From Haliovirga abyssi (GTDB taxonomy: Bacteria; Fusobacteriota; Fusobacteriia; Fusobacteriales; Haliovirgaceae): 64,000 bases of DNA. The notes beneath the pieces were generated by a model, which was given only the letters and a program-made list of their open reading frames with translations, searched no databases and was not told the DNA's origin. A program made the position numbers and the translations under genes. The DNA is taken from positions 62,001-126,000 of the forward strand of contig NZ_AP027059.1 in the NCBI RefSeq assembly GCF_030295325.1. The letters run 5' to 3'. Below are positions 8,517 to 16,559 of this stretch, in pieces; within the stretch, counting starts at the first letter, position 1, and each line of letters begins with the position of its first letter.

Positions 8517-9143
8517 ATGGAAAGAGATTTATTAATTAAAACGATTATTGAAAAAGCCAACAATTTGAACGATTCAGAAACTATTAAAAAATTCTATAAT
8601 AATGAATTTAATGATTATTACAAAATTAATTATCAAACACTTAAATCAGAACCGAAAATATATTCTTTAATTACTATTTCTAAACTTAACAGAGGTGGAA
8701 GAAGTAGAAAAATAAAAAATATTTCAATTAATTTAGGAGATACTATTACTGCATTAGTCGGATTTATATCTGGTGGAATTGGTTCCACACTAGATAATCA
8801 ATACGGCATATTTTTTAATATTTTCTCTGGTGTTTCTGTTTTATTAACTGCAATATCCACAATAAATAAAACTATTGATCTTAAAATAGGTGTTAAAGAA
8901 GGAATTACTATGTGGGTTTTACATTGCTTAAAATATAAACAATCTCCAGAAATAAAAGGTGATTTGACTGTCGATAATATCTTTTTAAACGTAAATATGT
9001 TACTAAAAAAATATGATATGAACGACCTAAAAATGGGTGATTTAGAACTCATTTTAGATAATTTGAAACTAATGAATTGTGTAGAAAAATCAAATAATAA
9101 CTGGATTCCTTGTGAAATAGTTATACTAGAAACGCCTAAATAA
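8517..9143 (+). CDS. Hypothetical protein with central hydrophobic hairpin, partner of metalloprotease
   Basis: 208 residues with GGAGG before the ATG. A central segment at about residues 78-120 holds two hydrophobic stretches (LGDTITALVGFISGGIG and FFNIFSGVSVLLTAIS), so the product is likely a membrane or pore-type protein with soluble N- and C-terminal parts. It is not recognised. Its stop is 20 bases upstream of a HEXXH protease gene in the same cassette, and a protease next to a membrane-hairpin protein suggests a release-by-cleavage pair; that is inference only. Confidence 0.65.
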   Translation: MERDLLIKTIIEKANNLNDSETIKKFYNNEFNDYYKINYQTLKSEPKIYSLITISKLNRGGRSRKIKNISINLGDTITALVGFISGGIGSTLDNQYGIFFNIFSGVSVLLTAISTINKTIDLKIGVKEGITMWVLHCLKYKQSPEIKGDLTVDNIFLNVNMLLKKYDMNDLKMGDLELILDNLKLMNCVEKSNNNWIPCEIVILETPK

Positions 9144-9163
9144 TATATAAGTGAGGTCTTAAC

Positions 9164-10186
9164 ATGAATTCCCTAGCAAAAAAACACTTTTTTGAAACAT
9201 TTCCAAATAAGCATTTTCAAGAAGAATTTTCTAATGTTTATGCATATGGAATTAAAGAACAGATTAATTCAGGTAAATTAACAGAGGAAGATATGTATGT
9301 AGATACACTAGAAAATTTCTATTTAAGAGTAAAAAATAGAAGTTTAAACTATAGTAATGATTATCTAACGGATATTTTACTTGAGAAAATCTTTCACAAC
9401 ATTCCTCAAGAAATTTCTAAAGAAATCACTAATACTTTTGTTGGAGTTAGTGTATTCGATTCTTCGCTTAACGCATATGCTTATCAACAATTTGACGACA
9501 GTAGTTATTTAATTGTGTATACGACTAGCTTGATGAATAAAATTTCAATAGTCTTATGCATTATAACTTGCTATATCTGTGAAAGAAATTATCATTTCAA
9601 TTTAAACACTTTAAAAGAGTTATTTCTAGAGCAATTAACTTCTGATTATAACGAAATGATTAATATTCAAGAAATTATCGACGACCTACTAAAAACTAGT
9701 TTAATTCATGTTAGAGAAGATTTTGACAGAATTTTTGGAAAATTACACGAATATTCAACTTGCTTTGTGTTAGGGCATGAAATAGGACATCATTTCTTTT
9801 TACATACTAAAAATATTGACTTAAAAGAGAATCTTAATATTTTATCAGAAAATATTAAAAATAACCACATTAATGAATTATATTGCGATAAATTCAGTGC
9901 TTTTATAACATTTGAGACTTTTGCTAAAGACCAAAAAAATTCTGCTTTGGAGATAATCGGAATCGTATCAGCACTCTTAGCATTAACTTTAGAAGAAAAT
10001 TTTTACGAACATTCTACAACACATCCATCTTTTAAAAATCGATTTGATATGGTTTTTAATTATTTTAATGAGCGTTTTCCAGATTATAAACTAAAAGAAC
10101 ATATAAGTGACTTTTTTCTTTGTTGTGATTTGTTTTATGATAAAGATTTTTTAGATGATAGATGGTGGGAAAATTACTACAGCTAA
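9164..10186 (+). CDS. HEXXH zinc metalloprotease-like protein
   Basis: 340 residues. HEIGHH (205-210) gives the two zinc ligands and catalytic Glu of a zincin, and E238 in NELYCDKFS, about 33 residues downstream, fits the third ligand in the ExxxD context of M48-like peptidases. A hydrophobic segment at 126-141 may touch the membrane. The His-box segment and the later THPSFKNRFD motif (T/S-x-HP-xxxxR) are typical of integral M48/peptidase-U49-like enzymes. It follows the membrane-hairpin gene in one cassette, and the R'' box of the attC overlaps its stop codon. Defence or toxin action is plausible but not shown. Confidence 0.72.
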   Translation: MNSLAKKHFFETFPNKHFQEEFSNVYAYGIKEQINSGKLTEEDMYVDTLENFYLRVKNRSLNYSNDYLTDILLEKIFHNIPQEISKEITNTFVGVSVFDSSLNAYAYQQFDDSSYLIVYTTSLMNKISIVLCIITCYICERNYHFNLNTLKELFLEQLTSDYNEMINIQEIIDDLLKTSLIHVREDFDRIFGKLHEYSTCFVLGHEIGHHFFLHTKNIDLKENLNILSENIKNNHINELYCDKFSAFITFETFAKDQKNSALEIIGIVSALLALTLEENFYEHSTTHPSFKNRFDMVFNYFNERFPDYKLKEHISDFFLCCDLFYDKDFLDDRWWENYYS

Positions 10187-10242
10187 CACAACATCAACTG
10201 ACATGAAAATCACACGTCAGTTAGGCTGAAATAACGTTATGT
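10181..10242 (+). other. attC site 4 (short)
   Basis: R'' AGCTAAC (10181-10187) overlaps the protease stop codon; arms AACTGAC (10196-10202) and GTCAGTT (10216-10222); R' GTTATGT (10236-10242). At 62 bp it is the shortest site. R'' complements the 5' box at 8482. Confidence 0.8.
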
Positions 10243-10292
10243 GCAAGACAAAGTCAAAATCTAGACATAGAATAATAATAAGGAGAAAAAAT

Positions 10293-11579
10293 ATGAAGAA
10301 AAAAGTAGATTTAAATATAAAAAGCATTTTTTACAAAGGAGAATTTTTGGTAATTAATGCAGAATTTATAAATAATGATAACATTATTGCCTTTAATTTT
10401 AAGGATATTTATATAAAAATAATAGGGAAAAATGGAGATGATGTTGTTACAACTATTATTAATGGAGAAAACTTAAATAAATTATTATTAAAAGCAAATG
10501 AGAAAAAAGATTGGATATTTGAAGTTGAAAACCCAAATTATACTGATATTAGTAAATATAAATGGGAAACTAATTTACAATTCCTTTTTAAGGAAAATAC
10601 GTCAGAAACAGAAGAAATTGAAAATGAAAATAGTCAGACAATAACTAATATAGAGAAAGAAGGGGAAAGTTTAATGGAAGAGGGAAAAAGCACAATAAAA
10701 AGTAAATTTGAATATGATGTTGCGTTTTCATTTGCAGGAGAAGATAGAAAATATGTAGAAAAAGTTGCAGAACAACTAAAAGATAAAATAAATATATTTT
10801 ATGATAAATTTGAAGAAATTGATTTGTGGGGGAAAAATTTATATACGCATCTTAATGAAATATATAGTAAAAAATCAAAATATGTTGTTATGTTTATTTC
10901 AGAGCATTACTCAAAAAAATTATGGACAAACCATGAGAGACAAAGTGCTCAAGAAAGAGCATTTAATGAGAATAAAGAATATATTTTACCTGCAAGATTT
11001 GATAATACAGAAATTCCTGGTGTCCTAAAAACAGTTGGCTATATAGACTTAAAAAAGATTGATGAAATTGAATTTTCTAATATAATTCTGAAAAAAATTA
11101 AAAAATACAAAGAAGAGGAAGTTCCTGAGAAAAATTCAAAAAAAAATGAGAAAAATATATCCTTAAATCAAAAAATATATAAATCAGATATTGAATTGTA
11201 TAATAAAATTAAAGAAATCATAAAAAATAGTGTGGAATTTTCTAAAGATTGGGATTTCGGGTCACCGCACAGGGATAATAGTTTGAATGGATTGTTCCAC
11301 ATAGAATTACAATTTGAATCGCCAGATTTTGAATTTATTAATGAAAAACTTGAAATTATTAAAAAAGAATTATTTGAGTCTATAAAAAAATTTATCTTAA
11401 GTGTTTCTATTAATACTTTTCCAAAAGGAAATGGTTTTCAAGAGATTCCTTATGAATGGAGTTATGAACAACCAGAATTATTTGAGAAAACTAGAAATGA
11501 AATAAATTCTTTAGCTGATGAAATGTGGAAGAAATACTGTAATTTTGTAAAAATGGGAAGAATTTGTTTAGAGCTATAA
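10293..11579 (+). CDS. TIR-domain protein
   Basis: 428 residues from the ATG at 10293, chosen because AAGGAG precedes it; an upstream ATG at 10239 overlaps the cassette boundary. Residues 1-100 form an unrecognised beta-rich domain. A TIR domain spans about 140-255: YDVAFSFAGEDR, FYDKFEEIDLWG, YVVMFISEHY and WTNHERQSA with E215 at the place of the catalytic NADase Glu, then ILPARFD. The C-terminal part (about 310-428) is charged and unassigned. It is the only gene of its cassette. TIR proteins in prokaryotes often degrade NAD or make NAD-derived signals in abortive infection, and TIR genes of this class are known as single-gene cargo; activity here is inferred. Confidence 0.85.
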   Translation: MKKKVDLNIKSIFYKGEFLVINAEFINNDNIIAFNFKDIYIKIIGKNGDDVVTTIINGENLNKLLLKANEKKDWIFEVENPNYTDISKYKWETNLQFLFKENTSETEEIENENSQTITNIEKEGESLMEEGKSTIKSKFEYDVAFSFAGEDRKYVEKVAEQLKDKINIFYDKFEEIDLWGKNLYTHLNEIYSKKSKYVVMFISEHYSKKLWTNHERQSAQERAFNENKEYILPARFDNTEIPGVLKTVGYIDLKKIDEIEFSNIILKKIKKYKEEEVPEKNSKKNEKNISLNQKIYKSDIELYNKIKEIIKNSVEFSKDWDFGSPHRDNSLNGLFHIELQFESPDFEFINEKLEIIKKELFESIKKFILSVSINTFPKGNGFQEIPYEWSYEQPELFEKTRNEINSLADEMWKKYCNFVKMGRICLEL

Positions 11580-11593
11580 AAAAAGAGTCCAGC

Positions 11594-11679
11594 ACATAAC
11601 ATATGATAGACTATATCTTTTCGGTGGTTCGCAAGCTCACGAATCTCAAAGACATCGCCTAATCATAGAGACGTTATGT
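11594..11679 (+). other. attC site 5
   Basis: R'' ACATAAC (11594-11600), arms TATGAT (11602-11607) and ATCATA (11662-11667), R' GTTATGT (11673-11679). The nine bases GCACATAAC complement the cassette's 5' end at 10236. Confidence 0.8.
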
Positions 11680-11711
11680 GTCATTAAAAAATTATTGGAG
11701 GAAATCACAGA

Positions 11712-12389
11712 ATGAATATTTTAGTATTTGTTAAGGAAATATTACCGTATGGAGTTTTTGTATTTTTAGCAATTTGGTTTGGTGATCAAATTAAAATTCT
11801 TATTCCAAAAATATCGAAACTGATATTTAAAGATAATCAAGTTGTTTTTGATCAAGCAAAAAAATCCGAACAAGATGTTATAAATAGGTATATTTGTAAA
11901 AAGTGTTCAAATCTTGTAAAAATGGGTAGCCTATGTGCTAAATGTGGAGAAAAAATAGGCGAAGAAAATACAATAGATTTATTAGTTTACACAAAAGCAA
12001 TTCATGCAATTGAAAAATGTGTTTGTCCTGTGTGTGGCAATGGAATTTTAGGAAAAACTACATATGTATGTCCAAATTGTGGGTTTGGATTTGAAGCAAA
12101 AGGAAAAAAATCATCTACATTTCAAGTATTAAAAAGAGAAATTGGAGTACTTGCAACAATATATTTACTATTAGGGGCTTTTATATTTCCTGCGATAATT
12201 TATATTTTAGTAGAAAAATATTTATATATAGATTTAACTAAAAATACATTTGGAGTTATAATTTATTTTGTTGGAGCAATTATTCCGGTATTATTGATAG
12301 CTATAAATTTGAATAAAGATGAAAGAAGAGAAAGAGGACTTTATAGAATTGTTAAAAAATATAAAAAAATTGAAAGTGATGCAAACTGA
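11712..12389 (+). CDS. Zinc-ribbon membrane protein
   Basis: 225 residues. An N-terminal hydrophobic helix (about 7-29) is followed by two zinc-ribbon-like Cys clusters, CKKCSNLVKMGSLCAKCG at about 65-82 and CPVCG...CPNCGFGF at about 110-132. Two more membrane segments follow at about 152-172 and 183-203, and then a basic tail. It is the only gene of its cassette, with GGAGG before the ATG. Similar ribbon-plus-membrane proteins exist in many accessory regions without known function. It is not recognised beyond that. Confidence 0.72.
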   Translation: MNILVFVKEILPYGVFVFLAIWFGDQIKILIPKISKLIFKDNQVVFDQAKKSEQDVINRYICKKCSNLVKMGSLCAKCGEKIGEENTIDLLVYTKAIHAIEKCVCPVCGNGILGKTTYVCPNCGFGFEAKGKKSSTFQVLKREIGVLATIYLLLGAFIFPAIIYILVEKYLYIDLTKNTFGVIIYFVGAIIPVLLIAINLNKDERRERGLYRIVKKYKKIESDAN

Positions 12390-12421
12390 ATAATAGTTTT
12401 ATTTTAAAGAAAATAAACGAC

Positions 12422-12589
12422 ACATAACAGCGTATAAATGCAATCCTTTCGCCGTGTGTGCTATCGCACATATTCTGCACGATCGGCAGTTCGCAAGCTC
12501 ATGCAAGTAAGCGTAAATATTGGGTATGCCTCTCTTTGCCATATCGGGAAGACGGCTCAAGGACTGCACTTATACGCGAGACGTTATAC
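12422..12589 (+). other. attC site 6
   Basis: R'' ACATAAC (12422-12428; ten bases GACACATAAC complement the 5' box at 11673), perfect arms GCGTATAA (12430-12437) and TTATACGC (12570-12577), R' GTTATAC (12583-12589). Length 168 bp. Confidence 0.85.
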
Positions 12590-12704
12590 AACAGTGCGAC
12601 CAGCCCTTGAAATAAAAGGGATAAGCTACATTTTAGGCTGTCTAAGTCGCTTTAAATAAATATAGACCTTTGGACTACCCTATCCATTTGGGGTAACTCT
12701 ACCT
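12590..12704 (+). other. Remnant cassette start without a gene
   Basis: Begins at the R' of attC site 6. Contains no reading frame with a start and RBS. It runs into the direct repeat AACTCTACCT (12695-12704) that flanks the miniature element. The cassette's own distal box (expected GTATAAC) is not found downstream, so its end has been lost. Confidence 0.5.
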
Positions 12705-12920
12705 CAATGTCATCAAGCTAAGGATTTTATAAAAACTCTACTCCTCCCTTGTTGTAGGTTTCTCTTATCTAAGAGAAACCTATAGCGTGGATATTTGGCT
12801 TTTTTAATGCTTTTTTCTCAATATTCTGCACTTTAGTTTTCTCTTAGCCAAGAGAAAACGCTAAGAAGGAAGGAGTTGGTCTTTTGATTTGCATTAATTC
12901 CCCTTAGCTTGATGACATTG
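12705..12920 (+). repeat. Miniature inverted-repeat element copy 1 (IS4/IS231-like ends)
   Basis: Perfect 19-bp terminal inverted repeats: CAATGTCATCAAGCTAAGG at the left and its complement at the right end (12902-12920). A 10-bp direct repeat AACTCTACCT flanks it (12695-12704 and 12921-12930). No transposase; the 216-bp interior has two hairpins built on CTCTTA/TAAGAG. The ends resemble those of IS231/IS4-family elements, which also make 10-12 bp duplications; that assignment is from memory of the family. Confidence 0.8.
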
Positions 12921-12934
12921 AACTCTACCTACAG

Positions 12935-15000
12935 GTGCGTGACTGGTAACGGTTGGGTGCTAAGCTGTAGGGACAATATGAATAATCTGTTAGCCTATAG
13001 GCGGAGGTTTTGTTAGAGTAAATATATTTCTATGGTTAACATATGTGAACTAATGCAAGCTTCGTTAAACGTGGGCAGTGAAATAAGGCTGATACACTGT
13101 GACCAAAAGGTGTAAGATGTGGTTGATAGTCTTTTTCGTACCTATCAACAAATGGACTAATATCTTCGGAGTAAAGTTAGAACCTAAGGAAATATGAATT
13201 GGCTAAAATGTAGAACTGGGTAAGCCCTACAGTCTCTCATTTGAGTAGGTTTTCTGTGAAGAGAATACAATGATTGGAGAGTAAAGGAACAGTAGAGAAA
13301 GCGAATGACATTTTGTAATGAAATGTATAGAGGTTCGAAATTTGCCTCATTCTGAAAGGAAGCATGGTTATCTAAGGCAGGAAAGGATTGAAACTTTATA
13401 AATATAACAAGCCAAATAACTCAAAATCATAAGGAGTGGGCGACTATAGACAGACCAGAAGCAACTTTCAAATGGGAAATAATTGATTGAACAGAAGCCG
13501 GAAGAAAAGTTAGTAAACTTCAATCACGGATAGCTAAAGCAATTATTAAAGGTAAAAATGCTCTTGTAAAGAAATTACAATACTTACTTACAAAATCTTA
13601 CTATGCAAAATTATTAGCAGTAAAGAAAGTAACATCAAATAAGGGAAAAAGAACATCAGGAGTAGATAAAGAAATATGGTCAACTCCAGCCCTTAAGTAT
13701 ATCAACGCCCAAAAATTAACTAACAAGAAATACAGGGCAAAACCTCTTAAAAGGATATTAATACCGAAATCCAACGGAAAAACAAGACCTTTGGGAATAC
13801 CAACTATGTTTGATAGAGCAATGCAAGCATTATATTCATTAGCATTAGACCCGATATCAGAAAGCACAGCAGATAAAAACTCTTATGGATTTAGAAAATG
13901 TAGAAGTACAAACGACGCAGCAGATCACATTTTCAAATGTTTAGCAAAAAAGGACTCTGCTCAATGGATTTTAGAAGGTGACATAAAGGGGTGCTTCGAC
14001 AATATAAATCATAAATGGATTATTGATAATATACCATTAAATAAGAAAATTTTAAAACAATTTCTTAAAGCAGGATTTATATACAAGAAAGATGTCTTTC
14101 CTACCAAAGAAGGAACACCTCAGGGTGGAATAATCTCCCCCATCTTAGCAAATATGACGTTGGATGGTATTGAAAAAATGATTAAACTAAAATATTGGAC
14201 AAGCCCAAGTGGAAATTCGATTAACAGAAAATATAACAGCAAAAATCGAATAAACTTTATTCGATACGCTGATGACTTTGTTGTAACTTCAAGAAGCAAA
14301 GAAATACTTGAAGACATAAAATCAATGATAAAAGAATTTCGTGAAACTAGAGGCTTGGAGCAATCAGAAACGAAAACTTTAATAACTCATATTGATATTG
14401 GGTATGACTTTTTAGGTTTTAATTTCAGAAAATACAAAGGGAAATTATTAATTCAACCATCAAAGAAATCAATTAAGAATATTGTTAAGAAGATAAAATC
14501 CGTTGTTAAAAAGCATACTACTTCAAATCAAGATGAATTGATAAAATCATTAAATCCAATAATAAGAGGCTGGTGTAACTACCATAATAGTATCTGCTCA
14601 AAATTAACCTACCAAAAATTAGATAGACACATTTTCTTTTATCTGTGGAGATGGGCAAAACGAAGACATCAAGATAAGTCTAAGCAATGGATAAAAGATA
14701 AGTACTGGAAGACTATTAGTACTAGAGATTGGATATTTTCTGATGGAGAAAACAAGTTAATGTTTGCAACAGAAACAAAAATAATCAGACATTGTTTAAT
14801 TAAAGGTAACGCAAATCCTTATCTAAGAGAATATGATGATTACTATTAAAAGAATTGCTGCGAAGATAAGAGCATATATTTAATTTATTATTGTTGCCAA
14901 TTTGAAAGTTGGTTTTAGATAGCTTGAGCTGTATGACGTGAAAGTGTCACGTACAGTTCTGATGGGGGAAGGGCGAAGTAATTCGCCTGACCTACCAGAC
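12935..15000 (+). mobile_element. Group II intron 2
   Basis: Starts with GTGCG (12935), the canonical 5' end, four bases after the flanking repeat of the miniature element. Domain V is clear at 14926-14959 (GAGCTGTATGACGTG, GAAA-type loop, CACGTACAGTTC) and a domain VI stem leads to CTACCAGAC at 15000, the likely 3' end. About 500 bases of ribozyme precede the reading frame. It encodes a nearly complete reverse transcriptase that carries one in-frame TGA. It differs from intron 1 in sequence and ORF type, and its insertion point is not an attC box. Confidence 0.8.
13443..14849 (+). pseudogene. Group II intron reverse transcriptase with in-frame TGA
   Basis: The frame is continuous from about 13443 to 14849 except for a TGA at 13488-13490, at the place of a conserved Trp in the N-terminal EIIDWTEAGRKV-like motif; no good ATG precedes it. 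Downstream are all RT blocks: GVDKEIWS, RPLGIPT, GFRKCRST, WILEGDIKGCFD (first catalytic Asp), TPQGGIISPILAN, FIRYADDFV (catalytic pair), DFLGFNF, then the maturase X domain with IIRGWCNYH. The protein stops at NPYLREYDDYY, where related proteins continue into an HNH domain, so that domain is absent. A product could only start internally (ATG 13800 or so), lacking RT motifs 0-1. Confidence 0.8.
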
Positions 15001-15111
15001 GAAGTTGTCTAGGTTTAATTTATAATGTAGTTTAAGTCATTCATAGTTTAAAAAAAGAAAAAAATATGTTAAAATGTAATAAGCTTTAAAATATGATTTG
15101 GAGGTTTATTT

Positions 15112-16530
15112 GTGATACCAAAATGTCAAATATTTACACCATTAGAATATGTAACAAAATTACTTGATATTGCTGAATATAAGGAGTTTTTATATGGTAA
15201 AAAAATATTAGAAAATTCTTGCGGAAATGGTAATATATTAGTTGAAATAGTAAAAAGGTATATAGCTGATTGTATTGAAAAAGGATTTTTGCTTGATGAA
15301 ATAAAGAATGGGTTAGAAAATGATATTTATGCTTTTGAAATTGATTTAGCTCATTCAGAAGAGTGCAAGAGAAGGCTTAATGAAATTGTTAATTTTTATA
15401 ACATATATGAAGTGAAATGGAATATAAATAATAATGATTATTTAAAAAATATAGATAATCAAAAATTTGATTTTATAATTGGAAATCCACCCTATATTAT
15501 GTACAAAGAGTTAGATAATGAAACTAGAAAATTTTTAAAAGAAAAGTATAAAGTTTGTGAAAATGGAAAATTTGATTATTGTTATGCTTTCATTGAGAAA
15601 AGTATAAAAGATTTAAAAACTAATGGAAAAATGTCTTACTTGATACCTGGAAGTATTTTTAAAAATGTTTTTGGTAAGAATTTAAGAAATTTTTTATTAC
15701 CCCATATTAATGAAATTTATGATTATTCAGAAAAAGCATTATTTACTAATGTTTTAACTTCATCAACGATATTAAATCTTGAAAAGGATAGCAATAATGA
15801 TGAAATTATTTATCATAATATTATTATGGAGAATTCAAAAAAAATTCAAAAAATAAAATTAGGAGAAAAATGGATATTTCATAATATAAAATTTTCTTCT
15901 TCTAAAAAGAAATTTGGAGATTACTTTAAAGTTTCTAATAGTGTAGCAACTTTGTCGAATAAAGTCTTTATAATAGATAAATATGAGGAAGTTGATGAAA
16001 ACTATATAAAAGTTGAGGAGTTTTTAATAGAAAAAACTTTATTAAAAAAAGCAGCAAGTCCAAAAGGGATGTCTAAAAATAAAAATGAATATATAATTTT
16101 TCCGTATTATTATACTAATGAAAATAAAATTAAAAGGTACTCAGAAGTTGATTTTGTAAAAAGATTTCCAGAAGCCAAAAAATATTTAATTAGTAGAATA
16201 GAAGAATTGGAAAAAAGAAAGTCTGATAAAAATTCTTCTTGGTTTGAATATGGAAGAAGTCAAGCTTTAAATCATTTAAATCAAGACATGTTAATATTAT
16301 CATCAATAATAACAGGAAATGCTAAAATATATGATATTGATAAAGAATATATTCCATATTCAGGATTTTATATTACTAAGAAAGATAAATATGGACTTGA
16401 AGTTGCAAAAGAAAATCTTATGAGTAAAGAATTTTTAAACTATGTTAAAGGTATTGGTATTAGTGCTAGTGGAAATTCAAAAAGAATTACAGTAAAGGAT
16501 ATAGCAGAATTTCCATTATTTAAAATATAA
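15112..16530 (+). CDS. N6-adenine DNA methyltransferase (Eco57I/type II-like)
   Basis: 472 residues, GTG start behind TTGGAGG. FTPLEYV at the N-terminus, motif I LENSCGNG (33-40) for SAM binding and motif IV NPPY (125-128) for adenine flipping are clear. The remainder has the mixed helix/strand pattern of a target-recognition domain ending in SGNSKRITVKDIAEFP. It lacks a fused nuclease domain. It is the first gene of a tight four-gene operon (14 bases to the GHKL gene) with an HNH nuclease at the end. Hence it is likely the modification arm, or a sensor of modification state, of a restriction-like defence module. Confidence 0.82.
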   Translation: MIPKCQIFTPLEYVTKLLDIAEYKEFLYGKKILENSCGNGNILVEIVKRYIADCIEKGFLLDEIKNGLENDIYAFEIDLAHSEECKRRLNEIVNFYNIYEVKWNINNNDYLKNIDNQKFDFIIGNPPYIMYKELDNETRKFLKEKYKVCENGKFDYCYAFIEKSIKDLKTNGKMSYLIPGSIFKNVFGKNLRNFLLPHINEIYDYSEKALFTNVLTSSTILNLEKDSNNDEIIYHNIIMENSKKIQKIKLGEKWIFHNIKFSSSKKKFGDYFKVSNSVATLSNKVFIIDKYEEVDENYIKVEEFLIEKTLLKKAASPKGMSKNKNEYIIFPYYYTNENKIKRYSEVDFVKRFPEAKKYLISRIEELEKRKSDKNSSWFEYGRSQALNHLNQDMLILSSIITGNAKIYDIDKEYIPYSGFYITKKDKYGLEVAKENLMSKEFLNYVKGIGISASGNSKRITVKDIAEFPLFKI

Positions 16531-16559
16531 TTTACGGCTTTATTTTGGGGAGGTTATTT

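Noticed and set aside
12438-12659. 73-codon plus-strand frame
   Set aside because: It lies across attC site 6 and its translation is Arg/Cys-rich with no RBS; the DNA is explained by the recombination site.
13488-13490. TGA read as Trp or selenocysteine by the host
   Set aside because: All chromosomal genes in the window use TGG for Trp and TGA as a stop without problem, and no SECIS-like hairpin was found behind the codon.
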